Assembly: GCF_000685075.1 (NCBI RefSeq)
Contig: NZ_BAYD01000012.1
Location: 1-64,000, forward strand
Origin: Paraburkholderia oxyphila NBRC 105797
Lineage (GTDB): Bacteria > Pseudomonadota > Gammaproteobacteria > Burkholderiales > Burkholderiaceae
Direction of reading: 5' to 3'
Length of the DNA stretch: 64,000 nucleotides
How positions within the stretch are numbered: position 1 is the stretch's first letter; every line of letters begins with the position of its first letter. Shown here piece after piece: positions 62,338 to 64,000 of the stretch. The notes below the pieces were generated by a model that worked only from the letters and a program-made list of their open reading frames with translations, was not told the DNA's origin and did not search any database. The position numbers were made by a program, and so were the translations under genes.

Positions 62338-62586
62338 GATGCTGTCTCCGCTTTGTGTGCTTCGATCGGTCTCGATCTGCCGCGATCGCGTTGTCTTGCG
62401 GGCAATGGCCTTGTGTGCGTGCTGCGCCGTCGGTCTTCGGTCGTTATGTAGCTGCTGCGCCGGTCAATTCGGATTGCCTGGCAATACTTTCTGCATCACG
62501 TCATTCTGCATGCCGCCGGCTAGCAGGAAACGGTGCGTCGACGGCGACCCGAAGCCCGATTCGCCTGTGTGGGCCGGCGTAGCCGC

Positions 62587-63060
62587 TCAGGCCGGCGCCG
62601 GTGTGAACTCGATCGCGCCTTGCGGGAGCAAATAGAGCACGAGCGCCTCGCCGTTGGCGACCGTTGGGCGATGTGCGCTGCCTGGACCGTAGACGCACCA
62701 GCCCGCGGGCCGGCCGTCGAACGTCGCGCCGGGCGTGATCGGCATGAGGAGATCGATTTCGCCGTGAGGGTGCGTATGATGCGGACCGGCAAGATCTTTC
62801 ATCTGCACGACGTCGACGGAAAAGCCGTGCGTGGCCGGCAGCGGCTTGATGACGCGTCCGTAGCGCAGCCCGCCGGCCTCGCGCTGACACATCCAGCCCT
62901 CCGCGACGCCCTGGCGGCAGGCGCTTTCGAGCGCCGCGAAGGTCGGACTGCCGTTCGGCCAGGTAGCGTTGAGCCAGGCATCGAGTGCATCATCGAGTGG
63001 ACGGCCGGCAATCGGGTTCGTGACACCTGCAATCAGGTGTTCGAAGTCTTGCGGGGACAT
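62587..63060 (-). CDS. DUF4863 family protein of the box cluster
   Basis: A 157-residue cupin-like protein. MKDLAGPHHTHPHGEIDLLM provides a His-rich metal site (HHTHPHGE) and ITPGATFDGRPAGWCVYGPG the following strands; FTPAPA is its end. DUF4863 proteins are commonly found next to benzoyl-CoA pathway genes, so it may aid or protect this pathway; activity is not known. The start is ATG 63060 with CAGGAGA upstream; longer frames to 63129 overlap the promoter. It is probably co-transcribed with the ligase gene 249 bases downstream. Confidence 0.85.
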   Translation of the reverse strand: MSPQDFEHLIAGVTNPIAGRPLDDALDAWLNATWPNGSPTFAALESACRQGVAEGWMCQREAGGLRYGRVIKPLPATHGFSVDVVQMKDLAGPHHTHPHGEIDLLMPITPGATFDGRPAGWCVYGPGSAHRPTVANGEALVLYLLPQGAIEFTPAPA

Positions 63061-63100
63061 GCGTGTCTCCTGTGTTTGTCTGCGGCCCGTCTTTTGGCGA

Positions 63101-63129
63101 AAATTAGCGGTTAGAAAAATGCATGTCAA
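63101..63129 (-). promoter_or_regulatory. Promoter of the DUF4863/benzoate-CoA ligase unit
   Basis: On the minus strand a perfect TTGACA (63129-63124), exactly 17 bases, then TAATTT (63106-63101). A TGCATG lies in the spacer. The region to 63169 is shared with the divergent boxR-like gene, whose product probably binds here; a TATAGT at 63134-63139 is a candidate -10 for the plus strand. Confidence 0.7.
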
Positions 63130-63169
63130 GCACTATAGTACATAAAGCTGGCTTGGGAGGTCTCTTAAG

Positions 63170-64000
63170 ATGAAGCAAACTTACATTGCCGAGCCGCAGC
63201 CGGATGAGTCGACGGACGCCCACGAAGCCACGGACGCGGCGCGCGGCGAGCGCAGCGAACGCGACCCGTTCCTGACCGCGATGGGCGAGCGCGTCCGCAT
63301 GCTGCGCGCGCGCCGCGGCATGACGCGCAAGACGCTGGCGGCGGAAACCGGGCTGTCCGAGCGCCATCTGGCGAATCTGGAGTCGGGCGTGGGCAACGCT
63401 TCCGTCCTGGTGCTGCGGCAGATCGCGGCCACGCTGAACTGCCCGCTGGCGGAGGTGATCGGCGACGTCACCACGTCTTCGGCCGAATGGTTGTTGATCC
63501 GCGAGTTACTGCAGGGGCGCGACCCGGCCGCGCTGCAGCGCGCGCGCATCGCGCTTGCGGAAATGTTCTCGCAGGCGCCCGCCGATCCGCACCGCAACGA
63601 GCGCATCGCGCTCATCGGCCTGCGTGGCGCGGGCAAGTCCACGCTCGGTCGCATGCTCGCGCAGGAGCTCAAGGTGCCGTTCGTCGAGCTCACGCGCGTG
63701 ATCGAGCAACTGGCCGGCTGCCCGCCCTCGGAAATTCATTCGCTTTACGGCGCGAGCGCGTACCGCCGCTATGAGCAGCGCGCGCTGGAGGCCGTGATCG
63801 CCGAGCACCCGCGCGCGGTGATTGCTTCGCCGGGCGGGCTCGTGTCCGAGCCGGCCACCTTCAATACATTGCTTGCGCACTGCTTCACGGTCTGGCTCCA
63901 GGCGGCGCCCGAGGAGCACATGCGCCGGGTGGTCGCGCAGGGCGACCTGCGACCCATGTCGGGCAACCGCGAAGCCATGGACGACCTCAAGCGCATTCTG
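63170..64000 (+). CDS. boxR: BoxR-like regulator, XRE helix-turn-helix plus shikimate-kinase-like domain (3' end cut by window)
   Basis: The first 277 codons are present; no stop occurs before the window ends. After a charged leader, MGERVRMLRARRGMTRKTLA, AETGLSERHLANLESGVGNA is an XRE-type helix-turn-helix (about residues 41-95). A P-loop domain follows with IALIGLRGAGKSTLGRMLAQ (Walker A), FVELTRVIEQLAG and VIASPGGLV, as in shikimate kinase. This two-domain layout is that of BzdR/BoxR, which repress benzoate genes and release DNA on binding benzoyl-CoA in the kinase-like domain. The ATG at 63170 has GGAGG upstream. It is divergent from the DUF4863/ligase unit, so it should control that promoter and the box genes beyond the window. 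Confidence 0.9.
   Translation, partial: MKQTYIAEPQPDESTDAHEATDAARGERSERDPFLTAMGERVRMLRARRGMTRKTLAAETGLSERHLANLESGVGNASVLVLRQIAATLNCPLAEVIGDVTTSSAEWLLIRELLQGRDPAALQRARIALAEMFSQAPADPHRNERIALIGLRGAGKSTLGRMLAQELKVPFVELTRVIEQLAGCPPSEIHSLYGASAYRRYEQRALEAVIAEHPRAVIASPGGLVSEPATFNTLLAHCFTVWLQAAPEEHMRRVVAQGDLRPMSGNREAMDDLKRIL

Overview
The window is GC-rich DNA from a Gram-negative beta-proteobacterium, most probably Paraburkholderia or a close relative in the Burkholderiaceae. The grounds are two Burkholderia-type trimeric porins, an OprB-like porin, MHS-type MFS transporters, many LysR regulators, a CqsA/LqsA-type autoinducer synthase and the start of an aerobic benzoyl-CoA (box) gene set. All assignments come from reading the sequence and remembered family features; no search was run. 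No rRNA, tRNA, CRISPR array or intact insertion sequence was seen.

Layout. 0.1-3.6 kb: a large cyclase/ATPase/TPR signalling protein. 3.6-5.3 kb: a low-GC accessory pocket with two gene remnants, one orphan gene with an LRAT-like HW...NC pattern, and a possible transposase scrap. 5.4-9.7 kb: a solute-binding protein, an amaB-like aldehyde dehydrogenase and an FAD amine/amino-acid oxidoreductase. 10-13.4 kb: a LysR gene and a divergent NRAMP transporter preceded by a small ORF broken by an amber codon and a long untranslated leader. 13.6-15.8 kb: a promoter, a 21-residue Ser/Cys/Thr-rich leader ORF, two mutually exclusive hairpins, a 65-residue membrane peptide and an OprB porin. 15.8-21 kb: ECF sigma, membrane anti-sigma-like protein, periplasmic sensor-like protein, DUF1800 and DUF1501 in one operon, flanked by two YXWXGXW-repeat genes. 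21.5-26 kb: two porins, a polysaccharide pyruvyl transferase and a PPC-domain protein.

26-36.7 kb: a catabolic operon (cyclase-family hydrolase, SDR, 3-hydroxyacyl-CoA dehydrogenase, AtoE transporter, YciI protein) with an IclR regulator and divergent MFS gene, then a LysR gene and malic enzyme. 36.8-43.5 kb: a methyltransferase, a chemotaxis receptor, a low-GC DUF6402 pair lying between the receptor gene and a decayed copy of its 3' end, a glycine-zipper protein, a small hypothetical protein and an esterase. 43.5-50 kb: a LysR gene divergent from an acyl-CoA ligase/MFS/thiolase/OB-fold operon, then an SDR. 50-55.5 kb: a Tat-exported phospholipase C, a LysR gene, a one-domain response regulator and a GGDEF protein. 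56.4-60.2 kb: a quorum-sensing module (synthase, response regulator, histidine kinase). 60.7-64 kb: benzoate-CoA ligase (frameshifted as read), a DUF4863 protein and the 5' part of a boxR-like regulator.

How parts may work together. A 14-bp palindrome, consensus TTTCGCATCRGAAA, recurs upstream of the aldehyde dehydrogenase, one porin and the MFS/IclR pair, suggesting one regulon spread over 25 kb. The strongest candidates for undescribed biology are the leader-ORF attenuator at 13.66-13.83 kb, this operator set, the NRAMP leader with its interrupted small ORF, and the DUF6402 cargo bounded by a duplicated receptor-gene end.
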